From Balneolaceae bacterium UBA7797 (lineage in GTDB: Bacteria > Bacteroidota > Rhodothermia > Balneolales > Balneolaceae): 64,000 nt of DNA. The notes below the pieces were generated by a model. It saw only the letters and a program-made list of their open reading frames with translations. It had not been told where the DNA came from and made no database searches. Below are positions 17,680 to 26,766 of the stretch, piece after piece (the stretch's first letter is position 1; each line of letters starts with the position of its first letter). The position numbers were made by a program, and so were the translations under genes. Location: contig DLCN01000030.1 in NCBI GenBank assembly GCA_002480645.1, positions 1 to 64,000 of the forward strand, read 5' to 3'.

Positions 17680-20094
17680 TTATTCATTGGTTGTATCATC
17701 GCTCTCTGTAGAGGTAGCTTCCTCATTTTGAGTAGCACTGGATTCAGCTTCTTTCTTTTTAGCTTCGAGTTCCTTTTTAGCCTGTTCCGCTTTCTTATCC
17801 TCGGGATATTCGATGCGATTATGATATACACCTACTAAAATATTCAGGAAGGTTTCTTTGATCACTTGCAGATCGCGGAAAGTAAGCGGGCAATGGCTTA
17901 GCTGACCTTCAGCCACCCGATCGTCTACCATTCGGTTAACCAGGTTTTCCAGCTTGCTGTAGGTTGGATTTTTCATGGCACGGGATGCTGCTTCAATGCC
18001 ATCAGCCAGTAACAGAATTCCTGTTTCTTTGGTAGTTGGCAGGGGACCTTCATAGCGGAATTGATCTTCGTTCAGCATCTCTTTCAGGTTTTCATCTTCT
18101 TTCGCTTTTTCGAAGAAATATCGAATCACAGACGTTCCGTGATGAGTTTCAATAAAGTGAATCAGGACATTTGGCAATCCATGTTCTTTGGCCAGTTTTA
18201 CACCTTCACTTACATGGGATTTGATCACCATGGCACTCATTTGTGGCTTTAATTTATCATGCTCGTTGATGCCTGCCGCCTGATTTTCCACAAAATATTC
18301 GGGTTTAACCATTTTCCCGATATCGTGATAAAGTGCTCCAACCCGGTTTAGCAGTGGGTTCGCCCCGATGGCGGAAGCTGCGGCTTCAGATAAATTGGCA
18401 ACCTGTAAACTGTGATGAAACGTACCCGGAGCAGTATTCATCAATTCTTTAAGCAAAGGCTGGTTGGTATCACCCAGTTCTAAAAGAGTGAAGTCTGTGG
18501 TTACCCCAAAAAGCTTCTCAAATAACAAAATGATCGGGTAAGTGAACAGAATAAACACCGAGTTGATGGAGATATACATGAGATAGTTCAGTACCACATC
18601 CCAGCCTTGCATCTTAGCCAGACTGAAGGCCCCAAGAGAGATCAGGTAGGTAATGAACACGATACCCGGAGTGGTAAAAAAGAATTGAGAACGATCACGA
18701 ACATCACGAACTGAAAATACCCCCATCGAACAGGCAGTAATGGTGGCTATGGTAAATTCAAAATCATACCCATGAACCAATCCAATGAGCGAAGCCAATG
18801 TTACAGAGGCAATAATTCCGACCCGGGAATCAAATATGATGGTTAGGATGATGGGGGCGATAGCAACAGGAATGATCAACGGATGGGCGACATCAAAATA
18901 AAGAATGATCGCGGTGGCAGCACTAACCAGGCCAAGGGTTAGGAATACTAAAAAGAACAGACCATTGTGGGAAGTGATCTTACGGCGGTACAGGAACAGG
19001 TACATATAAAATACCAGCGATATAAGAATGATGAGTACCACTCCTCCGCCAAAGCGTAACCATTTCTCAAGATTAGAAGCTTTCAATGCCCGCGCCTCAT
19101 TTAAGCTTTGCAGGATAACCGCTGTTTCCTGAGAAACCATATCACCTTTTCTGATGATCACCTGACCCTGAGCCATTGCCCCTTTGGTGGGTGAAATATT
19201 TGCGATAGCTTCATCAATTCTGTTTTGTCTGCGGTCTTCGCTTAACAGATAATTTGCAGCGATCACTTTGTTATATAATTCCAGGGATAATCGGGAAAGT
19301 TGCTCATTAAACGCCCTGTTCAACTGAAATTGAGCATATTCATTGGCTTCACGCAGATCTCGTACACGCGCCAGATTAACCGGTTGTTCTGTACTTTCCC
19401 GGGGATTGAGAATAGTGATCTGATCGGCGTTTACGGTGGCTTTACTCACATTTATGATCCCTTCAGCCAGTAGATTATCGATAAGATTTTCCAGTTGCTG
19501 TTTTACGATCACCCCGTTGAACCGGTCAAAAGGTAATTGCAGACTCTGAACTCGGTGATAACTGCTTAATAATGTATTGAGGGATGGTTCGGTAAGGCCA
19601 ATATTCGAGTTATCAAATTCGCGGGCGAATCGGAGACTATCGTCGAATATGGTAGAGGTAGAATTTTCTTTGGATGTCTGCCAGGTATCGTAGGCTTCAA
19701 GCATAGGCTGTAGAGACCGGTACAGAGAATCAAGCCGGGTTTGAACCGTAATGGCAGCATTTTCGTCCACCACAAAAATTGGAGGGATCTGCTCACGAAT
19801 ATCCTGTTTTTCAGCTTCGATCTCTTCCGGTGATTTATTCAGAGCAAAGGTAAAAGGGGCAGTGAGGTCATCAGATCGCCAGGGCTGACCAACCGTGTAA
19901 TTATATCCGGATTTAACAGAAGTGCGTGGTAAGGAAAAAACAGAGATCAGAATAAAAAAGAGAAAGATAAATCCCCGTAAATAGGGATTGTACTTAATGG
20001 AATAGGCTTCCTGCTCTTTTTTCATTTTGTCGCCAAGTAAAGGGATCATTTCCTTCTTCTTACGACCAAGACCGATTTTCTGTAGAAAACTCAT
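17680..20094 (-). CDS. PgpH-like 7TMR-HD membrane protein (HDIG phosphodiesterase)
   Basis: This 804-residue protein has one N-terminal membrane helix (about 43-60), a periplasmic 7TMR-HDED domain (about 70-330), seven membrane helices (about 345-545) and a cytoplasmic HD domain with the motif ALYHDIGKM near residue 600 and further His residues in KSHVSEGVKLA and ETHHGTS. PgpH homologues hydrolyse cyclic di-AMP. The charged Glu/Lys-rich C-terminal tail (760-804) is probably disordered. It is first in the operon with xerD and ggt. Confidence 0.85.
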   Translation of the reverse strand: MSFLQKIGLGRKKKEMIPLLGDKMKKEQEAYSIKYNPYLRGFIFLFFILISVFSLPRTSVKSGYNYTVGQPWRSDDLTAPFTFALNKSPEEIEAEKQDIREQIPPIFVVDENAAITVQTRLDSLYRSLQPMLEAYDTWQTSKENSTSTIFDDSLRFAREFDNSNIGLTEPSLNTLLSSYHRVQSLQLPFDRFNGVIVKQQLENLIDNLLAEGIINVSKATVNADQITILNPRESTEQPVNLARVRDLREANEYAQFQLNRAFNEQLSRLSLELYNKVIAANYLLSEDRRQNRIDEAIANISPTKGAMAQGQVIIRKGDMVSQETAVILQSLNEARALKASNLEKWLRFGGGVVLIILISLVFYMYLFLYRRKITSHNGLFFLVFLTLGLVSAATAIILYFDVAHPLIIPVAIAPIILTIIFDSRVGIIASVTLASLIGLVHGYDFEFTIATITACSMGVFSVRDVRDRSQFFFTTPGIVFITYLISLGAFSLAKMQGWDVVLNYLMYISINSVFILFTYPIILLFEKLFGVTTDFTLLELGDTNQPLLKELMNTAPGTFHHSLQVANLSEAAASAIGANPLLNRVGALYHDIGKMVKPEYFVENQAAGINEHDKLKPQMSAMVIKSHVSEGVKLAKEHGLPNVLIHFIETHHGTSVIRYFFEKAKEDENLKEMLNEDQFRYEGPLPTTKETGILLLADGIEAASRAMKNPTYSKLENLVNRMVDDRVAEGQLSHCPLTFRDLQVIKETFLNILVGVYHNRIEYPEDKKAEQAKKELEAKKKEAESSATQNEEATSTESDDTTNE

Positions 20095-20197
20095 AGCAGA
20101 GTTTATTCGTTAATTGCTGAGGTTTAAGAACCGAGGGCTAATATACAAATCATCTCACCAACTAAAATATGGGTGAAGTATAGATTTGATGAAGCTT

Positions 20198-20914
20198 TCA
20201 GCGGTTGAATGCAGCCATTTCATCAAGCGAAATGCGACCTTCGTAATAAGCCTTACCTACTACTACGGCGTCAATTCCGGCATTATCCAGCATATTAAGA
20301 TCTTCGACCGATGAAACCCCACCCGAAGCAATAAGCCTGATATCGGGAAAAGAGCTTTTAAGGTCCTCATATAATTTCTGGTTATGTCCGGCCAGAGTTC
20401 CGTCTTTGGAGATGTCGGTACAGAGGATCTCGGTCAATCCCTGTTCCTGCATCCTTTTCACAAACTCATTGATGGGCTCGTCGGAGGTTTCAAGCCAGCC
20501 TGCATAAGCGATCTTCCCGTCTTTTAGATCCATGCCGAGGATTGATTTATCAGGATGGAGGTCCAGCAGTTTCAGCCAATCCGGTTCGTTCTTTACAGCC
20601 ATGGAACTGCAGATCACTTTCGAAAGCCCCTGATCCAGTAAATATTCAGCATCGTTATAGGTTCGGATCCCTCCACCGGTTTGAACAGAAATCCCCAGTT
20701 CTTTAATGATGAGAGAAATGTGAGACAAGTTAACAAAATGTCCCGCTTTGGCTCCGTTCAGATCAACAATATGAATATGATTAAAACCAGCCTCAGCAAA
20801 CTGCGATGCCTGATCAAGAGGGGATTCATTGTAGATAGTCACTTCTTCATACGATCCTTTATGGAGTCGAACACACTGCCCGTTAAGCAGATCAATAGCG
20901 GGTATTACTTGCAT
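20198..20914 (-). CDS. hisA: phosphoribosylformimino-5-aminoimidazole carboxamide ribotide isomerase HisA
   Basis: This TIM-barrel isomerase of histidine synthesis converts ProFAR to PRFAR. Catalytic aspartates are visible in VIPAIDLLNG (Asp8 from this start) and in CTDISKDGTLAG. Phosphate-binding glycines are in QTGGGIRTYND and ASGGVSS. The ATG at 20914 is preferred over one 8 codons upstream because family members begin right at this point. It is separated from the other his genes by about 6 kb of transport genes on the same strand, and no hisF follows it. Confidence 0.93.
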   Translation of the reverse strand: MQVIPAIDLLNGQCVRLHKGSYEEVTIYNESPLDQASQFAEAGFNHIHIVDLNGAKAGHFVNLSHISLIIKELGISVQTGGGIRTYNDAEYLLDQGLSKVICSSMAVKNEPDWLKLLDLHPDKSILGMDLKDGKIAYAGWLETSDEPINEFVKRMQEQGLTEILCTDISKDGTLAGHNQKLYEDLKSSFPDIRLIASGGVSSVEDLNMLDNAGIDAVVVGKAYYEGRISLDEMAAFNR

Positions 20915-20977
20915 AAGCTGATTTTTTTTGAGTGCCAATACTATCGACTTTCACAGTCAGCAACAAGTACAAATTTG

Positions 20978-22132
20978 CTAATAAGACCATTTCAGGCGAA
21001 AGAAAACAGCATTTGGAGTTTGAGTTAATCCTGAAAAGGAGCTGCCCCGCATGATCTGGGAAAGCAGCAGAAGATAAATGTTTTCGCTAAGAGAATAACT
21101 GTATTGAGGAATAAGAATGAATAACGATCTGTCAAAACTTCCCATAAAGCCAAGGCTGACTGAACTTAATGGAGATGGTGTTGCTGAGGCATTTAAAAAG
21201 AAGCCGGTTTCGGCAACGAAAAGGTCATCGGCACTGGGCGGAGTAGATAAGGCCGCAATTGGATTCGGATTGGAACGATAACCACCATTATATAATAATT
21301 CGGCACTGAGATATACAGCATTTGGCAGCATGTAATTACTGCCTAAGGTCGCTGTAAAATGCCCGGTTGGATCAAAAAAACCGGAACGGGGATGGAAATA
21401 AGAGAATTCACCAGTCAAACCCGCATCTTTCAAATAGCCCGACCAGCCGGCACCCAGCGTCCAATGATCGAAATAATTGCCGCCAAGTACCTGAATATCA
21501 TACTCACCAATATTTCCACGATACATCAGTGCGAATACAGATTCATCCAACGTTCTGCCGAAACGATACCCGGCAGAAATACTTGAAGCATAACTCCAGT
21601 TATATTGTGCAGAAACAGCATCGGTTCCGGGGCGTTCTTCATAATCAAAGTCGAGATAGGAATACGCGTTGAACAGGTCGTTGGGATTCCAGACCATGGA
21701 TTTTCCCCAATTGAGTCGTTGTCTTCCAACGGAGATCTCCCAGTTTTCAGAGAAATAAGTGAGTTGGAGTCGGTCCATCGTGGAATGGAATACAGCCTTC
21801 CTGGAATCAACGGGGACCCAGCTCAGATCGAAATAACCGGGATCGTTATCGAGGTAATTGGCATAGCCCGGTGTATTTGAAACGGTGTACCCGGTAAGAA
21901 GTCGGTTTCTCAGATCAGCCTGGAATTCAAATCCCGAGCCCAGATCAAAGGTGGATTCTATACGATGGTGGATAATGTTATCATATCGGAAAGTGTCGAA
22001 TTGATCAGAAAAACTAACTCCCCCCAGTTCTTTAACATAGCCTCTGATATCCGGCTTATAGAACTGAGCAGAAACGGAAGTTGAGAAGAGCCATATCCCA
22101 ACAACGAATATACTTTTGAGTTTTAGTTTCAT
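20978..22132 (-). CDS. outer membrane beta-barrel protein of the LolA/ABC operon
   Basis: A signal peptide (1-22, ending VSAQ) precedes a protein rich in alternating aromatic beta-strands, ending in FRLKWSY, a C-terminal aromatic typical of barrels recognised by BamA. The segment WGKSMVWNPNDLFNAYSY near residue 120 resembles DUF1302-type and alginate-export-type porins. Its start overlaps the ATPase stop by 4 bases, so it is translationally coupled to the ABC transporter. It may be the outer membrane receptor or exit for the transported substrate (inference). Confidence 0.7.
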   Translation of the reverse strand: MKLKLKSIFVVGIWLFSTSVSAQFYKPDIRGYVKELGGVSFSDQFDTFRYDNIIHHRIESTFDLGSGFEFQADLRNRLLTGYTVSNTPGYANYLDNDPGYFDLSWVPVDSRKAVFHSTMDRLQLTYFSENWEISVGRQRLNWGKSMVWNPNDLFNAYSYLDFDYEERPGTDAVSAQYNWSYASSISAGYRFGRTLDESVFALMYRGNIGEYDIQVLGGNYFDHWTLGAGWSGYLKDAGLTGEFSYFHPRSGFFDPTGHFTATLGSNYMLPNAVYLSAELLYNGGYRSNPNPIAALSTPPSADDLFVAETGFFLNASATPSPLSSVSLGFMGSFDRSLFILIPQYSYSLSENIYLLLLSQIMRGSSFSGLTQTPNAVFFRLKWSY

Positions 22133-22812
22133 CTCACTTCATCAGTTTCGATCTCACCATCTACTAATGTTAGTACTCGTTTAGCACGGTCCACCACCCG
22201 CTGATCGTGTGTGGAAAAGATAAAAGTGGTTTCTCCCAATTCATTGAGTTGAAGCATCATGTCCAGCAGGTCGGAGGTGGATTTTGAATCGAGATTGGCT
22301 GTGGGTTCATCAGCGAGTACAAAATCCGGTTTTGAGGCCAGTGCCCGGGCTACGGCTACGCGCTGTTGTTGGCCTCCGGACAGCTCAGAAGGTCGCTTAT
22401 CCACTTTATCCTCTAATCCGACCTGTTTCAGTAATTCCATTCCCCGGGCTACACATTCTTTATGAGGCCGACCCTGCATTTGAAGAATGAACATAACGTT
22501 TTCGAGTGCCGTAAGTACCGGAATAAGATTATAGGCCTGAAATACAAATCCGATATGATGTAACCTGAAATCGATGAGCTTTCGGTCTTTCAATGAAAAC
22601 ATATCGGTTCCGTGGATATTGACGGATCCTTCGGTCGGAGTATCCAGTCCACCAATTATATTAAGTAATGTGGTTTTACCGGAACCGGAAGGACCAACGA
22701 TCGCAGTGAATTCCCCTTTGTTAATATCCAGATCTATACCATTGAGCGCACGCACCGGGATGTGTTCTTTATTGTAGATCTTGCTGATGTTTCGAACTTG
22801 AATAATAGACAT
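22129..22812 (-). CDS. ABC transporter ATP-binding protein, LolD/MacB-type
   Basis: This 227-residue ATPase has Walker A GPSGSGKTT (40-48), signature LSGGQQQRVAVARAL, Walker B VLADEPTANLD and the H-loop STHD. The short form and these sequences are typical of the MacB/LolD/FtsE group that works with FtsX-like permeases. It is encoded between two FtsX-type permease genes and a beta-barrel gene. Confidence 0.9.
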   Translation of the reverse strand: MSIIQVRNISKIYNKEHIPVRALNGIDLDINKGEFTAIVGPSGSGKTTLLNIIGGLDTPTEGSVNIHGTDMFSLKDRKLIDFRLHHIGFVFQAYNLIPVLTALENVMFILQMQGRPHKECVARGMELLKQVGLEDKVDKRPSELSGGQQQRVAVARALASKPDFVLADEPTANLDSKSTSDLLDMMLQLNELGETTFIFSTHDQRVVDRAKRVLTLVDGEIETDEVR

Positions 22813-22822
22813 GATTCAGGCA

Positions 22823-24046
22823 TTAAATTTTACGAATAGCTTCAACCGGATTAAGTTTCAGCGCTTTATAGGATGGGTAGATCGAAGCGATAAGTGTTAC
22901 CACCAGGATCAGGATCCCGATATTGAAATAATAATCGGGCTGTAATTCGGGATAGATCACGGTTCCCATTCCATACATTTCAAATCCTTGCGCAAAGGCA
23001 CTTACATTGATTCCTTTATCTTCAAGCAAAGTGATCCCGACCCAGGCCAGAAAGACACCGAATGGTGCCCCGAAAATGGCTAAAAAGAAGGTTTCGGACA
23101 GGATCATGGAAAACGTACGGATCTTATTTACACCTACTGCCATAAGCATACCAAGTTCCTGCTGGCGTTCAAGCACGGTCATCAGCATGGTATTGATGAT
23201 CCCGAATGTGAGTGCGATGAGGATAATGGTCATCACAATATAAAGCATAGTACCAACCATACTGTCGGTATAGGCTAGGGCAGGGGAAAGATCGCTCCAG
23301 CTTTGAACTTCCAGAGCATCACCGAAGGATAATTCCTTGGCATATGTGGGGGCATTTTTAAAATTATCTACCAATAAGGCGATCTCATGAACTGCTCCGG
23401 GATGACCTATCAATCGGGACAGATCGGATGAACGTACAAACACGTTGCTTTCATCAAACATTGAATTCGGGGATTTAAAGATCCCGGATACCCTGAATGC
23501 AGCCGCTGAAATATTACCGTCCACATCCTGAAAATTCAGCACTACTTTAGACCGCATTTTCTGATTTAACCGGTTAGCCAGCTTTTCACCCACAATGATC
23601 TGATTCCGGCGGGATTCTTCAAAATAATCGCCTTCTTTCATGAAAGTGTATAATTGAGTGACTTTCTTTTCCCGGTCCGGATCAATTCCCCGAATGGTAA
23701 CACCAAAAGTACTTGAACTGCTGGAAGCCAAACCACTTACTTTTGTACGGGAGGTTACCTCCATTACGTAAGCTTTTTGTTCCAGAACCTGAATGATCGA
23801 ATCCGCTTCAGGAATGAAATATTCCGGCATGGGTTCAATGTTATAGGCCTTGGTGTGGATCTGAATATTCGAGGTAAAGTTGACCAGTTCACTGCGAATG
23901 TATTGCATGCTGAGCCCGTACATAAAGGCAGACATAAAGACTCCGGCCCAGGTACCAAGAATTACAGCAACGATCACCACGCCACTGCGGGTTTTATTTC
24001 GCCAGATGTTTTTCCAGCTTAAAGAAATGATCGGGAGGATGTTCAT
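22823..24046 (-). CDS. FtsX-like ABC transporter permease
   Basis: This 407-residue protein has the MacB/LolCE topology: one N-terminal helix (about 22-43), a periplasmic MacB_PCD-like domain (about 45-270), then three membrane helices (about 275-400). The start of its C-terminal module, LERQQELGMLMAVGVNKIRTFSMIL, is the typical FtsX coupling region. It forms a heterodimer with the next permease (inference). It lies 1 base after that gene. Confidence 0.88.
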   Translation of the reverse strand: MNILPIISLSWKNIWRNKTRSGVVIVAVILGTWAGVFMSAFMYGLSMQYIRSELVNFTSNIQIHTKAYNIEPMPEYFIPEADSIIQVLEQKAYVMEVTSRTKVSGLASSSSSTFGVTIRGIDPDREKKVTQLYTFMKEGDYFEESRRNQIIVGEKLANRLNQKMRSKVVLNFQDVDGNISAAAFRVSGIFKSPNSMFDESNVFVRSSDLSRLIGHPGAVHEIALLVDNFKNAPTYAKELSFGDALEVQSWSDLSPALAYTDSMVGTMLYIVMTIILIALTFGIINTMLMTVLERQQELGMLMAVGVNKIRTFSMILSETFFLAIFGAPFGVFLAWVGITLLEDKGINVSAFAQGFEMYGMGTVIYPELQPDYYFNIGILILVVTLIASIYPSYKALKLNPVEAIRKI

Positions 24047-24047
24047 A

Positions 24048-25280
24048 TCAGTGTCTCATAGCCTCCACAGGATTTATACGTTTAGTGTGAATGAGCGGAT
24101 AAATGCTGATCAGTAAGGTAATGACCAGAACTATCATGGCCTGATTAATAATGATGGAGGGGTCGGTCGAGAACCGGATAAATGGCTCCATTCCATATTC
24201 TTCGATAGCAGCAGCAGCCTGTCCGGTAAATTCCATCGGGTTGATGTTGAAATAGTAAATGAACGGCAAGCTGGCGATGATCCCCGAAATTGTACCCAAA
24301 ATAGTGATGGTGGCCATTTCCAGAATGAGTGTTAATCCGATCACAAATCGGGAAGTACCGATAGATAGAAGTACTCCAAACTCAAACTTTCGCTCCGCAG
24401 TCATCATTAATACAGTACCAAGAATTCCAAACCCGACCACCATATATAGTACCATCAAAATGATCTGCCCACTGCCGCGATCGGCCTCGATCGCCTGAAT
24501 CAGTTCCGGCATAAGTTCCTGCCACCCATATACTTTATAATCATCGGGCAGTTGAGAGCTCAAACGTTGAGCTACTTCATGTATGCCTTTTGCATCCTGT
24601 GCCATAACAGCAAGCGCCGTTACCCGGTTATAGGCGCCAAAGAATTCCTGAGCTGTTTGAAGAGGCATATAAACCATTCCGTTGTTCATATCAGGAATGC
24701 CGAATTTTAAAACTCCCTTTATCGGAATAAGATCGGCCGCACTCACTCCATGAAAACCACTGCTGATGAGAACCAGCGAATCTCCGGTCTGTACATTCAG
24801 GTAATCGGCGAGACCGGCACTTATCAGAACGGCATGCTCACTGTTTGAGTTAAAATATCGGCCGGAGATCACCTTTTGATCCGGCTCACTCAAGTGTTTC
24901 TCAGCTTCGATGTCGATACCTGCGATCATCGCTGCCTTGGTTTTGTGAAGCCCGCCTGCGAGGGCATAAGAATCGATTCTTGGTACTACCGCTTTTACCC
25001 CCGCTGTTTCTTCAACTTGTCGGAAAAGCACCTCATTGATCCGGAGGCTGTGATCCAGATTGGGTTCATCTTTGTATTCTGCTTGTTGGATTTGAATATG
25101 CCCGGTGAAAGATCCCACCGTATTATCGATCATTTGATCGTACTGTCCTTCCTGCATCGAACTCATTACCGCTGATAGAACTACTGCCATCACTATAGAA
25201 GCCATCGTAATAAGAGTTCTTCGCTTATTCCGCCAGATATTTCTCCAGGCCATTTTCAGATAAAGCATGTCAGTATTCAA
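24048..25280 (-). CDS. FtsX-like ABC transporter permease (partner)
   Basis: This 410-residue permease has the same four-helix MacB/LolCE layout, beginning MAWRNIWRNKRRTLITMASI and ending IYPLIHTKRINPVEAMRH, the family C-terminal motif. The coupling segment MTAERKFEFGVLLSIGTSRF is clear. Two different permeases with one ATPase is the LolCDE arrangement, not the MacB homodimer. It follows the LolA-like gene. Confidence 0.88.
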   Translation of the reverse strand: MNTDMLYLKMAWRNIWRNKRRTLITMASIVMAVVLSAVMSSMQEGQYDQMIDNTVGSFTGHIQIQQAEYKDEPNLDHSLRINEVLFRQVEETAGVKAVVPRIDSYALAGGLHKTKAAMIAGIDIEAEKHLSEPDQKVISGRYFNSNSEHAVLISAGLADYLNVQTGDSLVLISSGFHGVSAADLIPIKGVLKFGIPDMNNGMVYMPLQTAQEFFGAYNRVTALAVMAQDAKGIHEVAQRLSSQLPDDYKVYGWQELMPELIQAIEADRGSGQIILMVLYMVVGFGILGTVLMMTAERKFEFGVLLSIGTSRFVIGLTLILEMATITILGTISGIIASLPFIYYFNINPMEFTGQAAAAIEEYGMEPFIRFSTDPSIIINQAMIVLVITLLISIYPLIHTKRINPVEAMRH

Positions 25281-25355
25281 TTATCAGGTTAAGGTGTTTT
25301 TCGAAGCTTATAATCTTTTCGCAAACGGGGATTTTGGTGCATATTTCAGGTCTGA

Positions 25356-26105
25356 TCAATTAATTCGTTTCAAATTTGATACTGAAAAGAAGTTTTTTCT
25401 GATATCCACATCAAATTCCAGATCCTGATATTCCAGGATCGTTTTATTTCCCGGGTCATCTACCGGGATCATTTCCATTTTGGCCGGGAGCAACCGTCCA
25501 TCAAATTCTCTCAGATCCGAACCGGTCATCAGATTCACCAGGTAGCCATCCTCATCATAAAATTCAGTGCGAAGTTGGATGTATTCCGCCTTAGTAACCC
25601 AGCTACTGATGGAGCCCCAGACCACCGGCGCGTCGGGTTTTGGGGTAAGTATGATCTTATAACAATCATGACCATTAATCGTTGAATCTGCTCCGAATTC
25701 ATGGGTATAATCTTTAACAACAGACGACTCCCGCACCAGATCATCGTTAGTGAAATCAGATCCCATCCAGGATTGCATCATCATTGAAGGAGGGAGTTTT
25801 ACCGTTCGGCCAATATTTGGCACCCAATTCCAGATCTCATTTTCCCGTTTAAGAAAAGCGGTGCCTTCATCACGGGCCGGCGCAGTGATCAGGATCAATG
25901 AATAATCGTTTCCCCTGCTCCAGCTTTTCATGGAAATTGATCGCTTCCAGGTGGGACGAACAATGGTCATGGTTATCTCTGCTTTCGATGACTCCCCACG
26001 CAATTTCTCGTCCATCTTTTGGATCACCTCAGTGGCAGATTGTGCCATTAGTCGCGGGGTAACGAGCACCAGGAATACCAATAAGAGTATATTATTTTTG
26101 TACAT
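25356..26105 (-). CDS. outer membrane lipoprotein-sorting-like periplasmic protein (LolA-like fold)
   Basis: A signal peptide (1-21, ending LMAQ) is followed by a beta-rich domain of the COG2834-like sorting family. Conserved segments are KSWSRGNDYSLILITAPARDEGTAFLK (written in part), WNWVPNIGRTVKLPPSMM and MGSDFTNDDLV near residue 120. Such proteins have the LolA/LolB half-barrel that binds acyl chains in the periplasm. Next to LolCE-like permeases and a barrel, it would ferry a lipid-like cargo across the periplasm (inference). Its start overlaps the end of the TetR gene by 14 bases. Confidence 0.8.
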   Translation of the reverse strand: MYKNNILLLVFLVLVTPRLMAQSATEVIQKMDEKLRGESSKAEITMTIVRPTWKRSISMKSWSRGNDYSLILITAPARDEGTAFLKRENEIWNWVPNIGRTVKLPPSMMMQSWMGSDFTNDDLVRESSVVKDYTHEFGADSTINGHDCYKIILTPKPDAPVVWGSISSWVTKAEYIQLRTEFYDEDGYLVNLMTGSDLREFDGRLLPAKMEMIPVDDPGNKTILEYQDLEFDVDIRKNFFSVSNLKRIN

Positions 26106-26670
26106 ATTCGTCCAATAATTTTTGTTTCATAGCCTGAAGTGGGTAGTCTTCACCCAGAGATACATGGCCCAGTAAAATACCATCCAGTGTCGCTCCCAAT
26201 TCATACGCTTCCAGGGTAGGTTGGTCAAAACCAAGTTCTTTCATGATGTTGGAATACAACGTCATTTGCTCTTGTTGGATGTAATCCAGCTTCGATTTTA
26301 AAGCGGTGAATGCATCGCGCTGCATGGCAAGACCAACCATCAGCTTGCCCACATTGCTCTGATGTTCAATGAAATCGAAGGTTTGCTCGATGATCTGTTT
26401 GATCTTATCACGAGCGGTAAAATCATCAGGATAGGAGGTCATTTGATGCCCCATTTCGACGAGTTGGTCGAAAATGGCTTCCAATATTTCTTCCTTACTT
26501 CCGAAGTAATGGTAGATCAGTCCTTTCGAGACTTTTGCTTTTTTGGCAACGGTTGCGATGCTGGTTCTGGAATAACCCTCATTGGCAAATTCAAGAAAAG
26601 CGGCATCAATAATTTGTTGCCTAGTTTGCTCGCGGATAGCCTCGTTTTGTTCTTTCGTTCGTGGGCTCAT
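26092..26670 (-). CDS. TetR/AcrR family transcriptional regulator
   Basis: The N-terminal helix-turn-helix is clear: FANEGYSRTSIATVAKKAKVSKGLIYHYFGSKEEIL (about 28-63, shown for orientation as its key residues G31, T35 and Y53-F55). The C-terminal ligand domain is unremarkable, and its inducer is unknown. It heads the operon LolA-like - permease - permease - ATPase - barrel. A near-perfect palindrome sits 7 bases ahead of its start, which indicates autoregulation of the whole operon. Confidence 0.9.
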   Translation of the reverse strand: MSPRTKEQNEAIREQTRQQIIDAAFLEFANEGYSRTSIATVAKKAKVSKGLIYHYFGSKEEILEAIFDQLVEMGHQMTSYPDDFTARDKIKQIIEQTFDFIEHQSNVGKLMVGLAMQRDAFTALKSKLDYIQQEQMTLYSNIMKELGFDQPTLEAYELGATLDGILLGHVSLGEDYPLQAMKQKLLDEYVQK

Positions 26671-26676
26671 TTATCA

Positions 26677-26696
26677 TTGACTAAACGTTCAGTCAA
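26677..26696. promoter_or_regulatory. TetR operator upstream of the LolA/ABC operon
   Basis: TTGACTAAACGTTCAGTCAA is a 20-bp palindrome around AACGTT with one mismatched pair. It overlaps the -7 element and probable transcription start of the tetR promoter, the standard position for TetR autorepression. Confidence 0.7.
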
Positions 26697-26726
26697 AACG
26701 TAGTCAATTAAATATCCATTCACAAA
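26695..26726 (-). promoter_or_regulatory. promoter of the tetR-LolA-ABC-barrel operon
   Basis: On the minus strand TTTG (26726-26723), a 20-bp spacer and TACGTTTT (26702-26695) match the Bacteroidota -33/-7 pattern at all but one base. Confidence 0.55.
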
Positions 26727-26766
26727 TTAAGTTTATAAATTAATCAGAGATTGGATTTATGAGATG

